From: Leptospira ilyithenensis | Lineage (GTDB): Bacteria > Spirochaetota > Leptospiria > Leptospirales > Leptospiraceae | Direction: 5' to 3' | Length of the DNA stretch: 11,789 nt | NCBI RefSeq assembly: GCF_004771005.1 | Contig: NZ_RQHV01000004.1 | Span: 1 to 11,789 of the forward strand | Shown here: positions 1 to 5,496 of the stretch, one piece after another | Numbering within the stretch: the stretch's first letter is position 1 | Layout: every line of letters begins with the position of its first letter | The notes under the pieces: model-generated | Databases searched by the model: none | The model's input: only the letters and a program-made list of their open reading frames with translations | What the model was told of the DNA's origin: nothing | Translations under genes and position numbers: made by a program

Positions 1-309
1 AATCTGCGGCAATCATGTGGAAGTTACTTACTTATGGGTAACGGGATGGTGAACCACCCGCCACCCAATGAGTCCCAACTAACACATCCAATCCGATTTG
101 GCAATCCTTCTTTGCTCTTTACCAAAAATTCTCTGGAAAAGTTCGCCTTTTTGCCAACAGAGATTCAAATCTCCTTCCCTTTCCGAAAAACTCAAATTTC
201 CAAATTCGCTTCCTTCAAAAAAGGGAAATTTTTTTCTAAAAAACGGAAAAATGGCAACAAACAATGATTCCCCTTTGGATGTATTTTTTTAACCTCTCGC
301 TTTAATACA
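1..309. other. gene-less left edge
   Basis: I see no convincing gene here. Open frames on both strands are short and low in complexity, being rich in F, K, S and P from A/T-rich homopolymers. A strong hairpin at 35-67 is listed separately. Further right, at about 200-290, there are A- and T-runs and a loose inverted repeat (AATTTCC/GGAAATT with a loop of about 22 nt). The leftward hydrolase transcript ends towards this stretch, so it may hold that gene's 3' untranslated region, but no canonical GC-hairpin-plus-T-run terminator is visible. Confidence 0.5.
35..67 (-). repeat. strong hairpin, better paired as minus-strand RNA
   Basis: The arms are TGGGT..CGGG.TGGT (35-50) and ACCA.CCCG..ACCCA (53-67) on the plus strand. 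They form 13 Watson-Crick pairs in three blocks, with one bulged base. The two positions between the outer blocks are A opposite C on the plus strand but G opposite U on the minus strand. Only minus-strand RNA would therefore form a continuous 15-pair stem with one bulge. No T-run follows on the minus strand, so it does not look like an ordinary intrinsic terminator. It may be part of a structured RNA or a dispersed repeat that continues outside the window. Confidence 0.55.
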
Positions 310-480
310 ATGCGATTTACAATTAATGCCTCAGGCATCACTACAAGCGATTCGTATAACACCGTAGATGCGTATAAGCAATATGTTCAAAAGGAACTGG
401 AATCCCAGAAAATGGTGGCCTTGAACAGTAACTACTTTTTAGCACATCCGAACAATACAGCTATCGAGTCAGAAATTTAA
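310..480 (+). CDS. possible small protein, 56 aa, unrecognised
   Basis: An ATG at 310 opens a 56-residue frame ending TAA at 478-480. It begins MRFTINASGITT and continues with an amphipathic, charged stretch DAYKQYVQKELESQK (residues 20-34), then ends AIESEI. The composition is protein-like, unlike the low-complexity frames to its left. The N-terminal half resembles small conserved proteins with a beta strand followed by one helix, but I cannot name a family. No Shine-Dalgarno sequence precedes the ATG. The frame is open back to 268, so it could instead be the tail of a decayed gene. The last 20 nt overlap the 3' end of the opposite-strand hydrolase gene. Treat as tentative. Confidence 0.3.
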   Translation: MRFTINASGITTSDSYNTVDAYKQYVQKELESQKMVALNSNYFLAHPNNTAIESEI

Positions 481-1414
481 GCGACTTCGGTACGAAATCA
501 ACGTGGAATTGAAATATAGCACCATGGCCGGAGTCTGGGTAGACCACAAGTTCACTATTAGGAAGTCGTCTGGCCAAATCATGCGTATTTTTAGTGGGAA
601 CCATACGATCATTATCGCCATTGGCCACGAGTACTGGATGCAGAATCTTCGATAGATCTTCTGGCTCCTTCATGCCCCAGTTTTTAATCGCCTTGAGTTG
701 TGCAAAAAACGCACTCAGAGTAATTTCTTTATCGCGGTTCTCCTTGCGCAATTTAATTCGAGCTAAAAATTCTTTACCTGCGCGAATTCCAACCGGGGAT
801 CTTGTAAAAAACAAAAACTGCTTTGGGTCTTGAAACGTGAAATAACCGCGAAACATATCGACGTAAGTGACGCTAGGTACATCTTTGATGCCCTCGCCTC
901 CAGCGGGACCAGTGCCTGCAATGATCATTTTGCGAACTAACTGAGGTTCCATCTGTACAACTTCCTGAGCAATCATTCCACCCATCGAGAACCCAAAGAG
1001 ATCAACCTTTTGGAAACCCTTTGCTTTGATGAATGTGATTGCATCCATGGCCATCTGTTCAATTGAATCCGCAGGCTCTCCACTAGATGCGCCAACGCCT
1101 CGGTTGTCGAATGCGACGATGTGATGCTTCGCCGCGAAACCATCCACGACACGAGGGTCCCAATTATCTAAGACTGCACCCAAATGAACGAGAAACACCA
1201 CTGGTACACCCTTATTGTGAGCGCCGAGTTCTCTGTATGCAAACGTCACCTCGCCTCTTGTGACAAACTGGGTAGTAACGTTCTTCCAACTGATTTCTTG
1301 TTTCTGTGAATCGACAGGGCTTACATCTAATACTTCTTCTTGCCTTAATTCCAATTGAGAACACGCCGAGATTAACAATCCAAGGCTACTTAATAAAATT
1401 AATTTTTTTTTCAT
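461..1414 (-). CDS. alpha/beta-hydrolase lipoprotein
   Basis: A 317-residue alpha/beta-hydrolase fold enzyme with a lipoprotein signal peptide. Residues 1-17 have KKK, a hydrophobic core and the lipobox LISA|C, which makes C18 the acylated residue. The hydrolase domain runs from about 48 to 315. The oxyanion-loop region is HLGA (77-80), FDNRGVGASSG (102-112) is typical of the fold, the nucleophile elbow is GFSMGG with S143, the acid is D269 in GDNDRMVP, and the base is H297 in SGHGA. The triad is therefore complete. The substrate is unknown: an ester, lactone or peroxide-type activity cannot be separated by sequence. Start choice: an in-frame TGA lies 9 nt upstream of the ATG, and there is no other Met before M122. 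A weak AGGGA lies 13 nt upstream. The gene is divergent from the crotonase gene, with an operator-covered promoter between them. The acylated N-terminus implies attachment to the periplasmic side of a membrane or to the surface. As far as I recall, close relatives of this domain are usually cytoplasmic. Confidence 0.88.
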   Translation of the reverse strand: MKKKLILLSSLGLLISACSQLELRQEEVLDVSPVDSQKQEISWKNVTTQFVTRGEVTFAYRELGAHNKGVPVVFLVHLGAVLDNWDPRVVDGFAAKHHIVAFDNRGVGASSGEPADSIEQMAMDAITFIKAKGFQKVDLFGFSMGGMIAQEVVQMEPQLVRKMIIAGTGPAGGEGIKDVPSVTYVDMFRGYFTFQDPKQFLFFTRSPVGIRAGKEFLARIKLRKENRDKEITLSAFFAQLKAIKNWGMKEPEDLSKILHPVLVANGDNDRMVPTKNTHDLARRLPNSELVVYPDSGHGAIFQFHVDFVPKSLKFLTR

Positions 1415-1483
1415 TGTGAATCACACATCCCTAATTTTGTAAGCGACGTTCCTTTTCATCAAAAAGTTGGCTGGAAACATCGA

Positions 1484-1511
1484 TTGACTTACGATCATAA
1501 TATTATATTGT
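1484..1511 (+). promoter_or_regulatory. candidate promoter of the crotonase gene
   Basis: A -35-like TTGACT (1484-1489) is followed after 16 bp by a -10-like TATTGT (1506-1511). It points right, towards the gene starting at 1604, and overlaps both the palindromic operator and the opposing hydrolase promoter. Confidence 0.45.
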
Positions 1512-1519
1512 GGTCGTAA
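1489..1519. promoter_or_regulatory. TetR-type operator (31-bp palindrome, site O1)
   Basis: The left arm is TTACGATCATAATAT (1489-1503), the centre is T1504, and the reverse complement of the right arm (1505-1519) is TTACGACCACAATAT. That gives 13 of 15 matching positions. The site fills the spacer and -10 of the leftward hydrolase promoter and most of the rightward crotonase promoter, so a protein bound here could repress both. A related sequence with 28 of 38 identical positions (1489-1526 against 3418-3455) sits in front of the nearby tetR gene. This points to the encoded TetR as the binding protein (inference). Confidence 0.75.
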
Positions 1520-1525
1520 TGTAAA
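1497..1525 (-). promoter_or_regulatory. promoter of the hydrolase gene
   Basis: Read on the minus strand: -35 TTTACA (1525-1520), a 17-bp spacer, and -10 TATTAT (1502-1497). Each box matches the sigma-70 consensus at 5 of 6 positions. The 5' leader to the ATG at 1414 would be about 75-80 nt. The spacer is exactly the right-hand part of operator O1. Confidence 0.6.
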
Positions 1526-1603
1526 GGGGTATTTTCTACTTTTGTTTGGCTCAGTTTTAGCCAATGGCATTCGTGGGATTAACTTTTTAAGATTGGGAGA
1601 GTT

Positions 1604-2581
1604 ATGAAAGTTTCAGGAAGCAATTTAGCAGTCACGCGAACTAATGGTCATATTAAAATCGAAGATCGTGGGGCTGTCCTCGTTGCCCATATAGACGGAG
1701 GGCCACATGCGTTGTTTGATGCTGCGCTTGTTAGGCAACTAAAAGACCTCGTTGACCGTGCAGACCGCGATCCGGACATTCACGCAGTGGTCTTTACGGG
1801 TACGCACCCCGATCGATTCTTAAGCCATTCAGATGTTACATGGCTCCAACAGGGTGGTGTCGGGTTCCCGCCCATTAATACACGTATCGCCGGTATTGTC
1901 TCGCGTATGGGGAGACTCATTAATAAAATACCTATTGTTAGAACGATTGCGGGAATGACCCGACTAAGGGCGCTTTTGCAGCTAGATAGCTTCCATGCAA
2001 CCTTCCTGAAGATGAATGCAAGTGGCACACTCTTTGTCGCTGCACTCAACGGCTCTGCTCTTGCTGTTGGTGCAGAGTTCGCCTGGGCGTGTGATTTGCG
2101 CATCATGGCTGACGGTGACTTTGTCATTGGTTTGTCGGAAGTATTACTTGCGCTTACTCCAGGGGGTGGCGGCTCCCAACGATTACCTCGCTTAATTGGC
2201 ACTCAAAATTCTTTAATCACTATTCTTGAAGGTAAACCTTTTACACCGGCAGAAGCGCTCGCACTCGGTGCGGTCGACGAGGTGGTTCCGCAGAATAAGG
2301 TAATCGAACGGGCAATAGAACGCGCAGAATACCTGAGTCTGCGATCAAAGCAATCAATAGGTGCGATTAAACGCTCCATATACTTTGGCAGTGCAATGTC
2401 GCTTGAAGAAGGTTTACAACTTGAGCATGCTGAGTTTCTTGTAAGAGACCAATCCAAAGAAGCTCAAAATCGGATGCTCGCATACATTGCCGCAACGGAA
2501 GCTACAGGAGAACTTCCTTTATTGAACCGCGAGATATACGCTCGGGCGCTAAAGGAAGGTCGAATAGGAGATTCAAAATAG
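1604..2581 (+). CDS. enoyl-CoA hydratase/isomerase family protein (crotonase)
   Basis: A 325-residue crotonase-superfamily protein, somewhat longer than the usual 255-270. The fold begins around residue 18 (VLVAHIDGGPHALFDAALV; AVVFTG at 61-66). FVAALNGSALAVGAEFAWACD (144-164) is the central motif supplying the oxyanion hole. GLSEVLLALTPGGGGSQRLPRLIG (176-199) is the second signature. Both glutamates used by true enoyl-CoA hydratases are present, E158 in GAEFA and E179 in SEV. Hydration/dehydration of a 2-enoyl-CoA is therefore chemically plausible, although isomerase or hydrolase activity cannot be excluded. The stretch from about 85 to 140 between the two halves is longer than usual, with basic and hydrophobic residues, and may reshape the acyl pocket or a membrane contact. 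GGGAGA at 1595-1600 lies 3 nt before the ATG and supports the start. The protein is cytoplasmic, with no signal peptide. It converges on tetR and shares the O1-controlled divergent promoter region with the hydrolase. Confidence 0.9.
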   Translation: MKVSGSNLAVTRTNGHIKIEDRGAVLVAHIDGGPHALFDAALVRQLKDLVDRADRDPDIHAVVFTGTHPDRFLSHSDVTWLQQGGVGFPPINTRIAGIVSRMGRLINKIPIVRTIAGMTRLRALLQLDSFHATFLKMNASGTLFVAALNGSALAVGAEFAWACDLRIMADGDFVIGLSEVLLALTPGGGGSQRLPRLIGTQNSLITILEGKPFTPAEALALGAVDEVVPQNKVIERAIERAEYLSLRSKQSIGAIKRSIYFGSAMSLEEGLQLEHAEFLVRDQSKEAQNRMLAYIAATEATGELPLLNREIYARALKEGRIGDSK

Positions 2582-2654
2582 GAATGCTGGTATAGGTCTG
2601 GAGTGGCTTCATTTCTCCTTTTCTCAGCATGATATCAATGAGATGGATCGCTAC

Positions 2655-2682
2655 TGAACAGGCTTCGACTAGGACCTGTTCA
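2655..2682. repeat. 8-bp stem-loop between crotonase and tetR
   Basis: TGAACAGG (2655-2662) pairs perfectly with CCTGTTCA (2675-2682) across a 12-nt loop. A smaller inverted repeat ACGAC/GTCGT follows at 2717-2735. Both lie in the 200-bp gap between the convergent genes and could end or buffer the two transcripts. Neither is followed by a clear T-run on either strand, and I see nothing coding in this gap (2582-2783). Confidence 0.4.
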
Positions 2683-2783
2683 TCGCGTATCTAGGGTTGG
2701 CATGTCCTGAACTTGAACGACGTCTTATTTGTCGTATCCGGCCCATTACTGTTTCTCGCATTTGACTCCCCTTATTTTTGAAA

Positions 2784-3383
2784 TCAATTCTTTAAATTTG
2801 CCAACTCTAGAGCGGCATCAATTCCACTTCTCAAAATGAGATTAGATTTCTCCTTATCTGTTTCAACTCGAGCGAGCTGCAAACTTCCGACGAGCTGCGC
2901 ATAAATTGAAATGGCCTTACGCTCTCTTTTTTTCGGATCCTTGTCTCTAATCTGGCTAGAAAAAAGGTCAAGAAGCAAGTGGACCTTTTCAGAAAAAACT
3001 TTGCGCGTTGGCTTAGAATGGCGTGCGACTTCGGCCATCAACGCTGCAGCAGGACAACTATCTTCAACATTATCCCTTTTTTGAGGAGATAAATAATCAC
3101 GAATCGCATCTTCCAATTTAAGTCCATGCTTCTGAGCTTCCGAGAGCATTTTCAATTGGGAATCGAAAGCGGCAACAAGCACTTCACGCACCAAATCTTC
3201 TTTGGATTTAAAGTGAGCGTAAAAAGCTCCATTAGTGAGACCAGCGTCTTTCATGAGACCAGCCAGTCCAACAGCTTCGACGCCTCCTTTACGGAATTGT
3301 TTTGAGGCAATGTCAATAATGTGCTTCCGAGTCGTTTCTTTATGTCCTTTTTCGTAACGGATCTTGTGCTCCTTAACTTTCAT
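2784..3383 (-). CDS. TetR/AcrR-family transcriptional repressor
   Basis: A 199-residue protein of normal TetR length. The N-terminal DNA-binding domain covers about 15-65: helix 1 RKHIIDIASKQFRKGG (19-34), then the helix-turn-helix VGLAGLMKDAGLTNGAFYAHF (38-58), with NGAFYAHFKSKEDLV a textbook recognition-helix segment. The all-helical ligand-binding and dimerisation domain (about 70-197) has a CPAAALMAEVAR motif (110-121) found in one branch of the family. The ligand cannot be read from sequence. Start: the ATG at 3383 is placed normally for the family, but no good ribosome-binding site precedes it. A promoter and operator like that of the hydrolase gene lie just upstream, so autoregulation and control of the neighbouring hydrolase and crotonase are expected. 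It is convergent with the crotonase gene. Confidence 0.92.
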   Translation of the reverse strand: MKVKEHKIRYEKGHKETTRKHIIDIASKQFRKGGVEAVGLAGLMKDAGLTNGAFYAHFKSKEDLVREVLVAAFDSQLKMLSEAQKHGLKLEDAIRDYLSPQKRDNVEDSCPAAALMAEVARHSKPTRKVFSEKVHLLLDLFSSQIRDKDPKKRERKAISIYAQLVGSLQLARVETDKEKSNLILRSGIDAALELANLKN

Positions 3384-3417
3384 CCCGTCAAAGGACGAAC
3401 GAAAAATACTATTTGAT

Positions 3418-3448
3418 TTACATCTACAATATTGGATTATGATCGTAA
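3418..3448. promoter_or_regulatory. second TetR-type operator (site O2)
   Basis: This 31-bp site aligns without gaps to O1. Over 38 bp (3418-3455), 28 positions are identical, including the shared TTAC edge, the AATATT core, ATGATCGTAA and GTAAAG. Its own dyad symmetry is weaker, with 9 of 15 arm positions matching, mainly because the left arm has drifted. It covers the spacer and -10 of the tetR promoter, as expected for autorepression. A weaker site in front of tetR would let the regulator keep a basal level (inference). Confidence 0.6.
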
Positions 3449-3454
3449 CGTAAA
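3426..3454 (-). promoter_or_regulatory. candidate promoter of tetR
   Basis: Read on the minus strand: TTTACG (3454-3449), a 17-bp spacer, and TATTGT (3431-3426). Box spacing and position relative to the operator are the same as in the hydrolase promoter. The leader to the ATG at 3383 would be roughly 35-40 nt. Confidence 0.5.
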
Positions 3455-3525
3455 GAGATTTTCATTTGAACCTGAAACTTCCATAAGGTGTAGAGCCTCT
3501 AGGAAAAATATCAAAGTCCGATGGA

Positions 3526-3555
3526 TTGGTTTGTATATTTTAGGAATGGTAAAAT
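3526..3555 (+). promoter_or_regulatory. weak candidate promoter of the VOC/lipase pair
   Basis: TTGGTT (3526-3531) and TAAAAT (3550-3555) are separated by 18 bp, upstream of the VOC gene at 3639. Both boxes are imperfect, and other combinations in this A/T-rich gap are possible. The gap 3456-3638 holds nothing else that I can assign. Confidence 0.25.
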
Positions 3556-3627
3556 CCCGCAAAAATCACTCCATATTTTGATTGCTAAAATCGGAAAACT
3601 TGGTTCTATTTAAGGCTTCCGTCTTTT

Positions 3628-3633
3628 AGGAGG
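3628..3633 (+). promoter_or_regulatory. ribosome-binding site, AGGAGG
   Basis: A perfect AGGAGG lies 5 nt before the ATG at 3639. It fixes that start and contrasts with the genes from 5497 onward, which have no comparable site. Confidence 0.85.
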
Positions 3634-3638
3634 ATACA

Positions 3639-4043
3639 ATGAGAGTTGTAACACAAACGTTTATCAACCTGCCTGTAAAGGACCTGGACAAGTCCATTCA
3701 GTTCTTTACCAAACTGGGATTTACATTCAACCCGGACTTCACGGATGAAAAAGCAACTTGCATGATCATCAATGAACATTCCTTTGCAATGCTCCTTGTG
3801 GAAGATTACTTCAAAACATTTTCCAAACTTCCTATCTCGAAAGGAACAAGAGAATTTATATATGCACTCTCTCTTACTTCACGGAGCGAAGTAGAAGAGA
3901 TGGTAAAGCTTGCTCTCTCTTCCGGAGGCAAACCAGCCAATGATGCGCAAGACCATGGGTTTATGTACAGTTGGAGTTTTTTGGATCCGGATGATCATCT
4001 CTGGGAAGTTTTCTTTATGGATGCACTTCCTCCGAAAGAATGA
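3639..4043 (+). CDS. VOC-family (glyoxalase/dioxygenase-like) protein
   Basis: A 134-residue vicinal-oxygen-chelate protein with two beta-alpha-beta-beta-beta modules, of usual length. Module 1 starts TFINLPVKDLDKSIQFFTKLGFTFNP (7-32). Module 2 has ALSLTSRSEVEEMVKLALSSGG (76-97) and the family ending DHGFMYSWSFLDPDDHLWEVFFMD (105-128). It resembles the family often annotated as predicted lactoylglutathione lyase (COG3607 type). H118 in DDHLWE and E121 sit where metal-ligand residues of the second module occur, but first-module ligands are not obvious, so catalysis is uncertain. AGGAGG precedes the ATG. The stop overlaps the next start as ATGA, so this gene and the lipase are translationally coupled. 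Cytoplasmic, with no signal peptide. Confidence 0.88.
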   Translation: MRVVTQTFINLPVKDLDKSIQFFTKLGFTFNPDFTDEKATCMIINEHSFAMLLVEDYFKTFSKLPISKGTREFIYALSLTSRSEVEEMVKLALSSGGKPANDAQDHGFMYSWSFLDPDDHLWEVFFMDALPPKE

Positions 4044-5083
4044 AAAAGAAAATCCCTTCGGAGAAATCGAAACAAGCTAAGAAGACTCCCAAAGAACCTA
4101 TCAACTGGAAGGAAAAATGGGAAACCACCAAAGTGGTAGCGGATCAAACTGCGACTGCAAGCGTTTCCATTCTGAATGGTGCATTCGGAAACCATTTGGA
4201 TTCTTTCGATCTTGCATCTCCCATGCAATTTTATTTGGGAAAAAAAAGAGTCTCTCTTCGCAAAGAAGATTTAAAATCATATCCTCATATTTCTTCTAAA
4301 GTCTGCATTCTGGTTCATGGCTTGGGAAGTGATGAAACCATGTGGAAATTCAGCGGAGAACAGGAAGACTACGGAACTCTCCTCCAAAAAGAAAAGGGAA
4401 TGACACCGTTTTACTTGCGTTATAATACCGGGCTTCATATTTCCGACAATGGCCAGGCGCTTTCTTCTTTATTGGAAGAGTTGATTCAAAATTCCCCTGT
4501 CTCCGTCAAAGAAATTGTTTTCATCTCTCACAGTATGGGCGGACTTGTAACACGTAGCGCCTGTTACTATGGTGAAAAGGAAAGGTACAAATGGGTTTCC
4601 AAAACAAAGAAGATATTTTTCATCGGTTCTCCCCATCACGGTGCTGGTTTGGAGAAATTGAGTAATGTTGTTACAACTGTTCTCGGCAAAATTCCGAATC
4701 CATTTACTCATCTAACAAAAAAAGCGATCAATCTTCGAAGCGCGGGGATCAAAGATTTGCGTTACGGATATTTGGTGGAAGAAGATTGGAAAGGAAAAGA
4801 TCCCGACGCCTTTCTGGAAAATTCGAAAAGACATGTCCCTCTTATGAAATCGGTGGATTATTATGTGATCACCGGAACTCTTACGAAAAATCCAAATCAT
4901 CCTTTGGCTGATTTTTTCGGAGATGCCATTGTGGGGAAATGGAGCTCTTTGGGAAAATCGGGAAATGGAAAATATGATTTGGATTTTCCCAAAGAGAATT
5001 TGAAGGAATTATCCGGGATCAATCATTTGCGTTTAATGTACGATAGGCGGGTTTACGATGAAATCCGGAAATGGTGCAAATAG
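4040..5083 (+). CDS. PGAP1-like lipase/esterase (alpha/beta hydrolase)
   Basis: A 347-residue hydrolase resembling bacterial PGAP1-like lipases. VCILVHGLGSDETMW (88-102) supplies the oxyanion-hole HG. IVFISHSMGGLVTRSA (159-174) holds the nucleophile S165. FFIGSPHHGAGLEKL (193-207) is a hallmark of this lipase group. GDAIVGK (294-300) probably gives the acid D295, and NHLRLM (328-333) the base H329. The first 20 residues are very basic (KKK, KK), with no hydrophobic segment, so no signal peptide is seen and the protein is probably cytoplasmic or bound to the membrane by charge. Substrates are likely lipid or short-chain esters (family knowledge). The ATG lies inside the VOC stop region (ATGA, 4040-4043) with no strong site of its own, so reinitiation is expected. 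Confidence 0.87.
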   Translation: MKKKIPSEKSKQAKKTPKEPINWKEKWETTKVVADQTATASVSILNGAFGNHLDSFDLASPMQFYLGKKRVSLRKEDLKSYPHISSKVCILVHGLGSDETMWKFSGEQEDYGTLLQKEKGMTPFYLRYNTGLHISDNGQALSSLLEELIQNSPVSVKEIVFISHSMGGLVTRSACYYGEKERYKWVSKTKKIFFIGSPHHGAGLEKLSNVVTTVLGKIPNPFTHLTKKAINLRSAGIKDLRYGYLVEEDWKGKDPDAFLENSKRHVPLMKSVDYYVITGTLTKNPNHPLADFFGDAIVGKWSSLGKSGNGKYDLDFPKENLKELSGINHLRLMYDRRVYDEIRKWCK

Positions 5084-5496
5084 CTTCATTTCCTTCGTTG
5101 GAATATCCCGTATTCTGACGAAACCGGTTAGGTAAATCCTGCGGATTATTATTTAGTATATTTTGATTTGTTAATATACTTGTTATCTGATTGTAACAAT
5201 AGATATTCCCTGCTAGGTAGATTATCAATTTTTTTCTGCTTTCCGTCTGCTTAATTTCTATACATAGAACGAGTTCTTTCCGGGATAAAATCATTGCATC
5301 GATTTTCTTTCTATTATCATGCCTAAGGGAAAACACTAGGGATCCACTAGGATTTTTACGCAGTTTTCGTCTATAACAACGAATAGACGGGTTTATATTT
5401 TAGGGATAACTAGAACCAAAAATAAACTGATGATAATAATTTCTTTCTTCTTTACACCTTGCGCCATTTTTTTCAACTGAAATTAACTTAAAATTT
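5084..5496. other. gene-less AT-rich gap of about 410 bp
   Basis: No credible coding frame is seen. Small dyads include AACCGGTT near 5123-5130, AATCC/GGATT with a 3-nt loop at 5135-5147 followed by A/T-rich sequence, a direct repeat ACTAGG near 5335-5350, and the hairpin at 5368-5389. The promoter of the envelope operon should lie here, but I could not find a -35/-10 pair good enough to call. Confidence 0.5.
5368..5389. terminator. 7-bp hairpin, possible terminator or leader element
   Basis: CGTCTAT (5368-5374) pairs perfectly with ATAGACG (5383-5389) across an 8-nt loop. It is followed by GGGTTTATATTTT, which is T-rich but interrupted. It could end the VOC/lipase transcript inefficiently or sit in the leader of the following operon. 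Confidence 0.35.

Noticed and set aside
34..292. Overlapping small frames on both strands at the left edge
   Set aside because: All are low in complexity and rich in F, K, S and P from homopolymer runs, with no start signal. The DNA is better described as a gene-less edge with a hairpin.
5135..5147. AATCC-TGC-GGATT as a terminator of the lipase gene
   Set aside because: The stem is only 5 bp and AT-rich, and the following bases are a mix of A and T rather than a T-run, so it is too weak to call.
5019..5336. A 105-codon frame on the minus strand in the gap after the PGAP1-like lipase gene
   Set aside because: It overlaps the end of the lipase gene on the opposite strand, has no domain pattern or ribosome-binding site, and its composition looks like translated AT-rich intergenic DNA.
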